Source: CAINDI01 sp037127585 (lineage in GTDB: Bacteria > Verrucomicrobiota > Verrucomicrobiia > Palsa-1439). Taken from it: 8,937 nucleotides of DNA. Positions 1 through 6,716 of this stretch are shown piece after piece (the first letter of the stretch is position 1; each line of letters begins with the position of its first letter). The position numbers were made by a program, and so were the translations under genes. The notes beneath the pieces were generated by a model. The model saw only the letters and a list, made by a program, of their open reading frames with translations, was not told the origin of the DNA and did no database searches. The DNA is taken from the NCBI GenBank assembly GCA_037127585.1, contig JBAXYB010000116.1, forward strand, positions 1-8,937, read 5' to 3'.

Positions 1-492
1 GCGCTCGGGGCTATCGGATTCGAGCATCGTGCGAAATTGTTTCTCCGCGCGCGGTCCGCCGATCTGCGCAATCTTCGACGCGGCATCCGCGCGCGTCACG
101 TCATTCGTGCTGCCGAGTTGTTTCACCAATGAATCAAACCCGTCCGCCCGGCACGGCACTATCGACAAGAGCAAGGCCGCGACGGAACTAGCAATCCATT
201 TCAAGCACCTGCTCTCACCGGCCGCGATCGGTGTGAAAATAATCTCCGGCACGTCGTAGCTGTGATGGGTTTTGATGGTTTGCATGATGGCTTTCGTTTG
301 GGTGCGTGTGGTCTTGATCATCAACAGGAATTCGTCCGCCCGGTCAAGCTTCCCCTGCCACCAATAATGCGACTCCACGCCGCTCAGGATGTTGACGCAC
401 GCCGCCAGCTTGGCGTTCAAAACGGCCCGCGCCAATTTGCGCGCCTCCGCTCGGGACGAACACGTCACGAACCCGACAACATACCGGCTCAT
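1..492 (-). CDS. cutA: CutA-like divalent-cation tolerance protein reading into a HEAT-type region (partial at left edge)
   Basis: The frame starts at ATG 492-490 and is open to the window edge (164 codons seen). Residues 1-105 match the CutA family: a VTCSSRAEA strand-turn, LAACVNI at 29-35, a YWWQGK segment at 43-48, LLMIKTTR at 56-63, and the hallmark YDVPEII at 79-85. CutA proteins are small trimeric ferredoxin-like proteins of about 105 residues, linked to copper and other divalent-cation tolerance. This one does not stop there. Residues 97-116 form a hydrophobic stretch ending in PCRADG, which looks like a signal peptide, and residues 117-164 look like a HEAT/armadillo helix pair (DVTRADAASKIAQIG). 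The product could be a true fusion, or a secreted HEAT protein may start in the same frame at TTG 204-202. The start overlaps the HAD stop (ATGA) and has GGAG 8 bases upstream. The CutA call is strong; the architecture is unresolved because the 3' end is missing. Confidence 0.8.
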   Translation of the reverse strand, partial: MSRYVVGFVTCSSRAEARKLARAVLNAKLAACVNILSGVESHYWWQGKLDRADEFLLMIKTTRTQTKAIMQTIKTHHSYDVPEIIFTPIAAGESRCLKWIASSVAALLLSIVPCRADGFDSLVKQLGSTNDVTRADAASKIAQIGGPRAEKQFRTMLESDSPER

Positions 493-1061
493 CGGATGAT
501 CTCCATCAATTCCGTCAACCGCCGCACGTGATACTTCGCGTCCTTGGCCCACTCCGGCAGCGGGTCGCCGTTCAATAATAGCGCACACGGAATGCCGGCA
601 TTCTTCGCGCAGAGCACGTCCCATTTGTAATCGCCGACCATCAACACTTCGCTCCGCTTCAGTTTCCACTGCTTCGCGATCCGCCAGATCGGTTCGGGCG
701 CCGGCTTGTGCGGGCCGTCCTCGCGTGTGACGGTGATGTCGAACTGCAATTTCAGTTTCCGACAAACGCCGTCCACCGACTTGCGCGTGTTCCGCGTCAG
801 CAACGCGGTCGGGATGCCTTGCCGGCGCAGATACCGGAGCAACGTGCGCACACCCGGATTGAGTTTCGCATTCGCGACGCCGCCTTCCTCGAAACGCATG
901 AGGATTTTGTGGACGCGCTCGTATTCCTTCCCGGTCGCCGACCGCAAATAATCGAGCATATCCACGTCGCCAATCCCGGCTTCGTCTTTGATGAGGAGAA
1001 AGTCCAAATACGGCGCGGTAATCGTGCCGTCCATGTCGAAAATGATGCCGCGAAAAGCCAT
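489..1061 (-). CDS. HAD-superfamily phosphatase (phosphoglycolate phosphatase-like, subfamily IA)
   Basis: This 190-residue protein has all four HAD motifs. Motif I is IIFDMDGT, with the nucleophile Asp9 and general acid Asp11. Motif II is LLTRN, with Thr89. Motif III is the lysine in GPHKPAPEP (Lys119). Motif IV is GDYKWD, with Asp144 and Asp148 for Mg2+ binding. A small helical cap lies between motifs I and II, roughly residues 17-68. HAD IA enzymes remove phosphate from small metabolites through an aspartyl-phosphate intermediate. Gph-type phosphoglycolate or nucleotide phosphatase activity is plausible, but the substrate cannot be read from the sequence. The protein should be cytoplasmic, as no export signal is visible. 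An in-frame TAA seven codons upstream makes ATG 1061 the natural start, although no clear ribosome binding site precedes it. It lies 50 bases after the MOSC gene, and its TGA overlaps the CutA start by 4 bases. Confidence 0.9.
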   Translation of the reverse strand: MAFRGIIFDMDGTITAPYLDFLLIKDEAGIGDVDMLDYLRSATGKEYERVHKILMRFEEGGVANAKLNPGVRTLLRYLRRQGIPTALLTRNTRKSVDGVCRKLKLQFDITVTREDGPHKPAPEPIWRIAKQWKLKRSEVLMVGDYKWDVLCAKNAGIPCALLLNGDPLPEWAKDAKYHVRRLTELMEIIR

Positions 1062-1111
1062 GTGAATGAGGCGGACTTAACCCAATTTCACCCCGAATAG
1101 CAACACCCCGG

Positions 1112-1660
1112 CTACACGCCAAACTGTTGCCGAATCACCTCGCGAATCGTGAGCGCTGCCGGCTCGCTGGTCACCCGCTCAATCGAGTCCCCGGCCCCGA
1201 TCTCTCCTTCCGCCAAGACGCGCAGGTAAAACCCGGTCCGACCACTGGCGAGAAACGGTTTCGCAAACTTGAAATCGTTCATCTTGCTCATCAGCTTAAA
1301 ACACGGCTCGCGCGGTTGCGTCACTTGCAGCGCGACCGTCCCGACCCGCCAGACATCGCCCACCCGTACCTCGTCTTCCAGCAAGCCGACCGTGGTCAAA
1401 TTCTCGCCGAACTGACCAAAGGCAAAATCGGTTCGCCCGAGAAACTTTTCCCAGTGCGCGTAGTGTTCGTGCGGGTACGCGTAGACCGCCTTGTCGACGC
1501 CGCCATGGACGCGTTTGTCGACTTGCACATCACCGTCGATGCTCAGCCGGCTCACCCGCACCCGCCCTGCGACCGGCGTCTTGAAGATACCGGTCGCAAC
1601 GGTCTGGCCCCGGTAGGTCAACTCCTTCGGACCGGACACATTGACCGATAATATTCTCAC
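1112..1660 (-). CDS. MOSC domain protein (YiiM-like)
   Basis: The MOSC domain is a beta-barrel related to the C-terminal part of molybdenum-cofactor sulfurase. Family members such as YiiM and YuaD handle sulfur or molybdenum-cofactor chemistry and can detoxify N-hydroxylated bases. This 182-residue protein shows the YiiM-like signatures: KRVHGGVDKAVYAYPHEHY at 49-67, FGENLTT at 84-90, RVGDVWRVG at 99-107, and the conserved cysteine in QPREPCFKL (Cys120). It is shorter than YiiM (about 224 residues) and ends soon after the MOSC core, so the C-terminal helical 3-alpha domain is missing. The start chosen is GTG 1660-1658. It overlaps the preceding TGA (GTGA) and has a good purine-rich site, GGGAAGG, just upstream. 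A longer reading to 1969 exists in this frame, but that extension lies inside the oxidoreductase gene and is unlike the family. The exact substrate is unknown. Confidence 0.88.
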   Translation of the reverse strand: MRILSVNVSGPKELTYRGQTVATGIFKTPVAGRVRVSRLSIDGDVQVDKRVHGGVDKAVYAYPHEHYAHWEKFLGRTDFAFGQFGENLTTVGLLEDEVRVGDVWRVGTVALQVTQPREPCFKLMSKMNDFKFAKPFLASGRTGFYLRVLAEGEIGAGDSIERVTSEPAALTIREVIRQQFGV

Positions 1661-3930
1661 GCCTTCCCTTCCCGCATCCGCACCAGTGACGCCGGCAGCT
1701 TGTCGAGCACCGCGACATCGCCATCCAACCGGCCAAACGCCAACACGCCGGTCGGACATTCCTGCACGCAGGCCGAACAGCGGACGCATTCCGGGTCTTC
1801 CATCGGCAAACCTTTGTTCGCGAAATTCATGATGTCGATGCCTTGATGGCAGACGCTGGTGCAAACGTTGCATGAAATGCACTTCGATTTTTCCGGGAAG
1901 ATGCGAAACTTCGAAAACCGCGCATAGACATGCATCAACGCCGCCAGCGGACACGCGAACCGGCACCACACCCGGCCACTAAACCAAAAGTACATCACCA
2001 CCCCAAGGATGCCGGCCAACAAGATGTCGACTGACCAGCCGTAATTCAGAAACGGTATCCCTTCGAACAGCGCATGATGCCAGCCGGCCACGCGCGGATT
2101 CACCCAGCCGGCAATCCGCAGCGCGAGCAGCAAGAACGCAAACGCCAGCACGCCTTGCCCGACCATGTTCAACCGATTCCACTTCGGCCCATGCGGCATC
2201 TTCGTGCGGTGCTCGTCGCCGAGCGTCTCCGCCAACGCGCCGCACGAACAAATCCACCCGCAATACACGCCTTTGCCGTACCGGTAAATCAGCAGCGGAA
2301 TGATCACGAACGTCTGGAGAAAACAAATCACCAACCACAACCACATCGGTTGCGGCGTGAAAACGTTGTACACGTTCAACGGAAACGCGAGGACGAAACC
2401 ATACGCCCGCCAGTAAGCGCGCTCGTTACCAACGCTGTCGTACCACTCGAACAAATGATCCGCGAACCACTGCATCACCCCACCGTGACTGAATAGCCCA
2501 TTGCGTCCCATCCACGGCAAAATAATTTCCGGCAAGATGAACAGCGGCAGGCATTGCACAGCCATCAGCGTGATGGTTTGGAGTTTCACATACGGCGTCT
2601 TCCGCCGCTTGATCCGTTTCACGCCAAACCCGACTACGCACGCACAATACGCTAACGTGTAATAGAACGACGGTTTCCCCATCGAATCCTTGAGCGTGTA
2701 CGCGAGACTCTCATACGCCGGCGACCCAAACCACGCGCCGACATTAAACGGAAACCATCCGTGTTGCCGAAACGCCGTCTGCACCGGCAACTCTCCGTGC
2801 CCGGCCTTCCAGTGATACAGCAGCACACAAAACAGCATGAAGAGGATGAATGAAATCCACGTCTTCGCCCCCCACTCCCCGCGAATCGCCACGCCCGACC
2901 GGCGGAAGAAATCCAACGGCGCTTCCCGGCCAATCATCACAAACACCACATCATTCTTGATCGCCGTCCCATCGATCACGACCGAGTCCGCCCGGACTTC
3001 CTCCACCTTTGACGCCATCAACACCCGCAACGATCCCGCCGCGTGCGACCCGGCATCCTCAGAATTCATCGCCACATTGACCCGCTCACTGGCCGGCGAC
3101 TCCACCCCGGTCCGCGCCGACGGATTTTTCTGGAGCATCTCAATCTTCTCAATGTTCCCCGGCTTCGGTCGTGAAAACTCCTTGTTCCGGTAGCTCAACA
3201 CCACGTGCGCTCCGCAAACCGCTAACGCAATCGCCGTCTCCAACGCCGAGTCCCCGCCGCCGACCACCAACGCATTCTTGCCGGCATATTCTTTCGGGTC
3301 GTAAAGCCGGTTGTAAACCTTATCGAGATTCTCGCCCGGCACCCCGAGCTTCCGGTAATTCCCACTCCGCCCGATCGCCACGATCACGCGCTTGGCGCGA
3401 ATGTTTTCCCCCAGCACCAACACATCGCCCTCGCGCCGGACCTTCTCAATCCGCGTCGGCGTGATCTCGATCCCTTCGCGTTGCGCCTCCAACTCCTCCA
3501 GCAACGCCTCCTTCACATTCGCGCGGAACCGCAACTCCCCGGCCGGCGTCATCTCCGTCGGGAAAGTATAGATCGGTTTGCCCTTCGGAAAATTAACAAT
3601 GGTCGAAAACGGCTGCACCGCCTCGAAGACCTTGAAGTTCAACCCCGCCTTCTTCGCTTCGAGCGCCGCCGAGATACCGGACACGCCCGCCCCGATGATC
3701 GCAAGATCGAGAACGTCACCGCCCGGTTTGAAATCCGGCTCGCGCAAAATCGCCTTCACCGCTCGTGCCCCGGTATCCGCCGAGAATTTCAACAACGGAA
3801 TCCCGGTCAAATCGCCGACGACGCGCACGCCGGGCACATTGGTCACGCCAGCCGCGCCGGTCACCGGCAGTTTCTCCACCACTCCCGCCGGCCAGCGCGT
3901 GTGCAGCCAATGCATGTAGCGTTTCATCAT
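1657..3930 (-). CDS. NAD(P)H/FAD oxidoreductase fused to a membrane 4Fe-4S polyferredoxin (NosR/NapH-like)
   Basis: This 757-residue protein joins a thioredoxin-reductase/YpdA-like flavoprotein to a membrane iron-sulfur module. Residues 76-104 form the FAD Rossmann unit (GAGVSG, 80-85) and residues 219-247 the NAD(P) unit (VVGGGDSALE). No redox-active CxxC disulfide lies in this half, so electrons probably pass straight to the iron-sulfur part. From about 358 come roughly six or seven hydrophobic segments with NosR/NapH-type motifs CGWICSCG (557-564) and WCRFACP (655-661). Two 4Fe-4S motifs follow: Cys684/687/690/694 and Cys715/718/721/725. The segment NVPGVRVVGDLTG (31-43), normally the last FAD-binding element of such reductases, sits at the N-terminus, which implies circular permutation. 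Residues 268-302 look like an extra hydrophilic insertion. The start overlaps the anti-sigma stop (ATGA); a second ATG follows immediately. The likely role is moving NAD(P)H electrons into or across the membrane; the acceptor is unknown. Confidence 0.88.
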   Translation of the reverse strand: MMKRYMHWLHTRWPAGVVEKLPVTGAAGVTNVPGVRVVGDLTGIPLLKFSADTGARAVKAILREPDFKPGGDVLDLAIIGAGVSGISAALEAKKAGLNFKVFEAVQPFSTIVNFPKGKPIYTFPTEMTPAGELRFRANVKEALLEELEAQREGIEITPTRIEKVRREGDVLVLGENIRAKRVIVAIGRSGNYRKLGVPGENLDKVYNRLYDPKEYAGKNALVVGGGDSALETAIALAVCGAHVVLSYRNKEFSRPKPGNIEKIEMLQKNPSARTGVESPASERVNVAMNSEDAGSHAAGSLRVLMASKVEEVRADSVVIDGTAIKNDVVFVMIGREAPLDFFRRSGVAIRGEWGAKTWISFILFMLFCVLLYHWKAGHGELPVQTAFRQHGWFPFNVGAWFGSPAYESLAYTLKDSMGKPSFYYTLAYCACVVGFGVKRIKRRKTPYVKLQTITLMAVQCLPLFILPEIILPWMGRNGLFSHGGVMQWFADHLFEWYDSVGNERAYWRAYGFVLAFPLNVYNVFTPQPMWLWLVICFLQTFVIIPLLIYRYGKGVYCGWICSCGALAETLGDEHRTKMPHGPKWNRLNMVGQGVLAFAFLLLALRIAGWVNPRVAGWHHALFEGIPFLNYGWSVDILLAGILGVVMYFWFSGRVWCRFACPLAALMHVYARFSKFRIFPEKSKCISCNVCTSVCHQGIDIMNFANKGLPMEDPECVRCSACVQECPTGVLAFGRLDGDVAVLDKLPASLVRMREGKA

Positions 3931-4202
3931 ATCGTCGATTCCAAGGCGCGGCGGATGCGGTCGCGGGCGGCGGGTGAAAGTTGAGTCGCGGCCGGCCGTG
4001 AGAGGATTTCGGGATGGTGATGGAGAATCTCGTGGAGGAAGTTAATTTGCTTTTGGTAACGCCGACAAATCCCGCACACCAGCAGGTGCAGCCGGAGGGA
4101 AAACCGTTCCCGCGCCGACAGCGGCCGGTCAAGCGCCGCCGACGCGAGCCGGGTCGCATCGCGGCAAGACGGCAGCAGCAATGCCAGTTGTTTCTTCATC
4201 AT
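3927..4202 (-). CDS. Small zinc-finger protein, putative anti-sigma factor (zf-HC2-like)
   Basis: This is a 91-residue soluble protein starting MMKKQLALLL. It has SCRDAT near residue 12 (Cys13) and an H-x3-C-x2-C zinc motif at His39, Cys43 and Cys46 in RLHLLVCGICRRY. That pattern is typical of zinc-binding anti-sigma domains, some of which release their sigma factor when the cysteines are oxidised. No membrane segment is visible, so it should act in the cytoplasm. The start chosen is ATG 4202-4200, whose last bases form an ATGA overlap with the sigma stop; the next codon is also ATG. A longer reading to 4229 is possible but would run back into the sigma gene. It lies directly after the ECF sigma factor and directly before the oxidoreductase, with 4-base overlaps on both sides. 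This strongly suggests a sigma/anti-sigma pair. The C-terminal third is basic and helical with no recognised motif. Confidence 0.8.
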   Translation of the reverse strand: MMKKQLALLLPSCRDATRLASAALDRPLSARERFSLRLHLLVCGICRRYQKQINFLHEILHHHPEILSRPAATQLSPAARDRIRRALESTI

Positions 4203-4795
4203 TTGCCAAACCAGTTTAGTTCGAGGCACTGCCGCAACTGCATCCGCGCTCGATGCAGCAATACCCAGAAGTTGGTCGGAGAAATATTCAAAACCTTACA
4301 AACTTCTTCCCCGGCTTCGCCATCGAGTTCCCGCAACACAAACGCCTGCGCTGTCCGCGGGGGTAATTTCTCCAGACAACCGTCCAACACCTGCCAGAAC
4401 TCCTGCCGTTCCCACGTCGTTGCGGCATCGTCCGCCCACGTTTTCGGAACGGCGGCAATCTTCCAGTGTCCCGCTTCATCAAACTGATCGCCCCCCCGGG
4501 CCGGCAAGGGTTCGTCGGCGAACTGGGCACGTTCCAGGCTGGCGTGACGGATGTGGTCCACGATCTTATGTTTGAGGATGCCGATTAACCACGAACGCTC
4601 GGCCGATTGCCCCGTAAATCCTTGCCGGTTTTTCCATCCCGCCAAGAAAGTGTCCTGCACCAAATCTTCCGCCACCGCCGTGTCGCGCACCCGGGCCAGC
4701 GCATACCGGAAGAGCACGTCGCCGTGCTCGACCACCCATCGTTCGGGGTCGAGAGGCGTGCCTGATTGTGGCGTGGTGGATTCCGGCATGGCCAT
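4199..4795 (-). CDS. ECF-type sigma-70 family RNA polymerase sigma factor
   Basis: This sigma factor has about 198 residues when read from ATG 4795. Region 2 spans roughly 27-84, with EDLVQDTFLAGWKNR and RSWLIGILKHKIVDHIR, the core-binding and -10 recognition helices. Region 4 spans about 134-190, with LPPRTAQAFVLRELDG and the helix-turn-helix ISPTNFWVLLHRARMQLR that reads the -35 element. A long linker at 85-133 contains FDEAGHWKI. This linker and the ending LELNWFGK recall the subgroup I remember as TIGR02943. The frame stays open upstream to 4894, but that would overlap the divergent msrAB start and adds hydrophobic sequence foreign to the family. ATG 4795 or 4789 is therefore preferred; ATG 4813 is a third option. 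It heads a string with the zinc-finger protein and the membrane oxidoreductase and lies back to back with msrAB, suggesting that it controls both strands. The inducing signal is unknown, with oxidative stress the best guess. Confidence 0.9.
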   Translation of the reverse strand: MAMPESTTPQSGTPLDPERWVVEHGDVLFRYALARVRDTAVAEDLVQDTFLAGWKNRQGFTGQSAERSWLIGILKHKIVDHIRHASLERAQFADEPLPARGGDQFDEAGHWKIAAVPKTWADDAATTWERQEFWQVLDGCLEKLPPRTAQAFVLRELDGEAGEEVCKVLNISPTNFWVLLHRARMQLRQCLELNWFGK

Positions 4796-4820
4796 GAGCG
4801 TTATCTTTACCATCACAACC

Positions 4821-4847
4821 ACGGCAACAAAAGCTTGTAAGGTTTCA
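4821..4847 (-). promoter_or_regulatory. Candidate ECF-type promoter for the sigma operon
   Basis: Read on the minus strand, TGAAACC (4847-4841) is followed after 17 bases by CGTGG (4823-4819). ECF sigma factors often recognise an AAC-containing -35 and a CGT-containing -10 at about this distance, and they often drive their own genes. The -10 lies 26 bases before the preferred sigma start at 4795. With transcription beginning near 4813, the alternative ATG 4813 would be nearly leaderless. The match is short and was found by eye. No convincing partner was found for the divergent msrAB gene, so this is only a candidate. Confidence 0.25.
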
Positions 4848-4877
4848 GCCAACGCACCGACCCATTGACGGAACATT

Positions 4878-5951
4878 ATGAAAAAAACCACCATCGTCCT
4901 TAGTCTCAGCGCCGCCGCGGCCTTACTTGCCGGGTTGGCCTGTCAGCGCAACTCCTCCATCGCCGAAGAACTGCCCGGCACAAACCTGACCGGCCGCGCC
5001 ACCTTTGCTGGCGGATGTTTCTGGTGCATGGAAGCGCCGTTTGAAAAAATCCCGGGCGTCGGCGCGGTGGTGTCGGGGTATACCGGCGGCACCGGCTTGA
5101 ATCCGACCTACGACGATTACGCGGAAAAAGGTCACGTCGAGGTCGTTCAAGTGACGTATGACCCGACGCAGGTCACGTACGCGCAGCTCCTCGATGTTTT
5201 CTGGCGGCAGATTGATCCGACCGATGCCGGCGGCCAGTTCGTGGATCGCGGGCCACAATACCGGTCGGCCATTTTCTATCACGACGCCGACCAGCAACAG
5301 GCGGCGGAACAATCCAAGGCCGCGCTGAACCAGTCGGGCCGGTACGGCAAACCGGTAGTGACGGAGCTGTTGCCGGCCGCCACGTTCTACAAAGCCGAGG
5401 ATTACCATCAGGATTTCTACAAGAAGAGCCCGGTCCGCTACCACTCGTACCGGTCGGGCGCCGGGCGCGATGCGTTTCTCCAGAAGATTTGGGGCAAGGA
5501 TCAACCCCAGCCATTTCAAAAGCCCAGCGCTACCGTGTTGAAGACGAAACTCTCGCCGCTGCAATTCTCCGTGACGCAACAGAGCGGCACGGAACAACCG
5601 TTCCACAATGAATTCTGGGACAACCACCAGCCCGGCATTTATGTGGACATTGTTTCCGGGGAAGTGCTGTTCAGTTCGCTCGACAAATTTGATTCCGGCA
5701 CCGGCTGGCCGAGTTTCACGCGCCCGCTCGTACCCGGCAACATCGTTGAGAAAACCGACGGAGGCATGTTCGGGGCACGCACGGAAGTGCGGAGCAAACA
5801 AGCCGACTCGCATCTCGGTCACGTCTTCGACGACGGCCCGAAACCGACCGGCCTGCGGTACTGCATCAATTCCGCCGCACTCCGGTTCATCCCGTCAGCG
5901 GACCTGGAAAAAGCCGGCTACGGCCCATACCGGAAGCTATTCGAGAAATGA
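4878..5951 (+). CDS. msrAB: Exported bifunctional methionine sulfoxide reductase MsrA-MsrB
   Basis: The 357-residue fusion reduces methionine sulfoxide in proteins, MsrA acting on the S form and MsrB on the R form. Residues 1-21 are a signal peptide (MKKTTIVLSL then a hydrophobic core). Cys22 follows, but GLAC is a poor lipobox, so a lipid anchor is uncertain. The MsrA domain (about 38-205) has AGGCFWCME, with catalytic Cys47 and Cys50, and the family segments YTGG and YHQDFY. The MsrB domain (about 223-350) has FDSGTGWPSF, SHLGHVFDDGP and RYCINS, with catalytic Cys329. The C-terminal resolving cysteines of E. coli-type MsrA are absent. In MsrB the usual resolving Cys position is Thr275, and the zinc CxxC pairs are also missing. 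The protein therefore has only four cysteines and probably depends on an outside reductant. The start has only a weak GGA upstream. The stop overlaps the next gene by ATGA. Confidence 0.95.
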   Translation: MKKTTIVLSLSAAAALLAGLACQRNSSIAEELPGTNLTGRATFAGGCFWCMEAPFEKIPGVGAVVSGYTGGTGLNPTYDDYAEKGHVEVVQVTYDPTQVTYAQLLDVFWRQIDPTDAGGQFVDRGPQYRSAIFYHDADQQQAAEQSKAALNQSGRYGKPVVTELLPAATFYKAEDYHQDFYKKSPVRYHSYRSGAGRDAFLQKIWGKDQPQPFQKPSATVLKTKLSPLQFSVTQQSGTEQPFHNEFWDNHQPGIYVDIVSGEVLFSSLDKFDSGTGWPSFTRPLVPGNIVEKTDGGMFGARTEVRSKQADSHLGHVFDDGPKPTGLRYCINSAALRFIPSADLEKAGYGPYRKLFEK

Positions 5952-6706
5952 TGCGCGACTTACGATTCACAATCGCGCTGGTGTTCCTACTCCCGTTCGT
6001 GGCTTCCGCCGAGGTGGCGACCGCCCAAGTGCGTTGCGCCAGCGACGCAGAACAGACGACGCTGCTCGAACTGTTCACGTCGGAAGGCTGCAGCAGTTGC
6101 CCACCGGCCGAGGCGTGGTTGAGCCGGTTGGTGGATAGTCCGAAATTGTGGAAGGAGTTCGTGCCGGTGGCGTTCCATGTGGATTACTGGGACAAGCTGG
6201 GCTGGCCCGACCGGTTTGCCTCGCCCGCTTTTACGGAGCGCCAACGCGGTTACGTGGCGGCGTGGCGACAGCGGACGATGTACACGCCGGGTTTCGTGGT
6301 GAATGGCCAGGAAGCCGGCTCGACAGGCCGCGCCTCAATGCTGGAGCGCCCGCGCGGCACGCCGGGGGTCTTAATCGCCGAGCAGACGACAACCAATCGC
6401 TGGGATGTGCAGTTCACTCCGGCGGCGGGAACTACCGGGCCATTCACCGCGCACATGGCGGTGCTCGATGGCGGGGTGAAAATCAAAGTCGCCCGTGGCG
6501 AAAACGCCGGCCGCGAATTGACCCATGATTTTGTGGCGCGTTTCTGGCAGACTACCGAGGTGCAGGCAGTGGCCGGCACGATGACGGCGGAAATGACATT
6601 ACCGGATCTGCCACGGATTACCGGGGCGCGTCGCGCGTTGGCGGTGTGGGTGTCGCGCCGCGGTGAATTGACACCCGTGCAATCCACCGGTACGTGGCTG
6701 CCATGA
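5948..6706 (+). CDS. DUF1223 family exported thioredoxin-like protein
   Basis: This is a 252-residue protein with a clear signal peptide (RFTIALVFLLPFVASA, probable cut after Ala21). The DUF1223 signature follows: LLELFTSEGCSSCPPAEAWL (39-58) with a CxxC pair at Cys48 and Cys51, FHVDYWDKLGWPDRFASPAF (76-95), and YTPGFVVNG (112-120). The family has a thioredoxin-like fold at its N-terminus and no settled function. The C-terminal half (about 140-252) looks like a beta-rich domain. In its mature form it would be periplasmic. Its start codon overlaps the msrAB stop as ATGA, so the two are probably co-translated. An exported CxxC protein beside an MsrAB without resolving cysteines could serve as its reductant, but that is inference. 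ATG 5948 is preferred; ATG 5951, the next codon, is equally possible. Confidence 0.88.
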   Translation: MMRDLRFTIALVFLLPFVASAEVATAQVRCASDAEQTTLLELFTSEGCSSCPPAEAWLSRLVDSPKLWKEFVPVAFHVDYWDKLGWPDRFASPAFTERQRGYVAAWRQRTMYTPGFVVNGQEAGSTGRASMLERPRGTPGVLIAEQTTTNRWDVQFTPAAGTTGPFTAHMAVLDGGVKIKVARGENAGRELTHDFVARFWQTTEVQAVAGTMTAEMTLPDLPRITGARRALAVWVSRRGELTPVQSTGTWLP

Positions 6707-6716
6707 ATGAGGCCAT

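Noticed and set aside
1089..1110. Direct repeat of caccccg (1089-1095 and 1104-1110) between the MOSC and HAD genes
   Set aside because: Seven bases in GC-rich DNA is too short to support an operator or other function, and no symmetry accompanies it.
1661..1969. N-terminal extension of the MOSC protein by 103 residues
   Set aside because: The stretch overlaps the 4Fe-4S coding end of the oxidoreductase in another frame, while GTG 1660 has a good ribosome binding site and the expected family N-terminus.
4796..4894. Longer N-terminus for the sigma factor
   Set aside because: It would overlap the msrAB start and fill the only intergenic space between divergent genes, and the added residues are hydrophobic and unlike ECF sigma factors.
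4923..5822. A 299-codon open frame on the minus strand opposite msrAB
   Set aside because: It lies entirely antisense to a gene with clear catalytic motifs, its translation matches no family, and GC-rich codon use on the other strand readily produces such frames.
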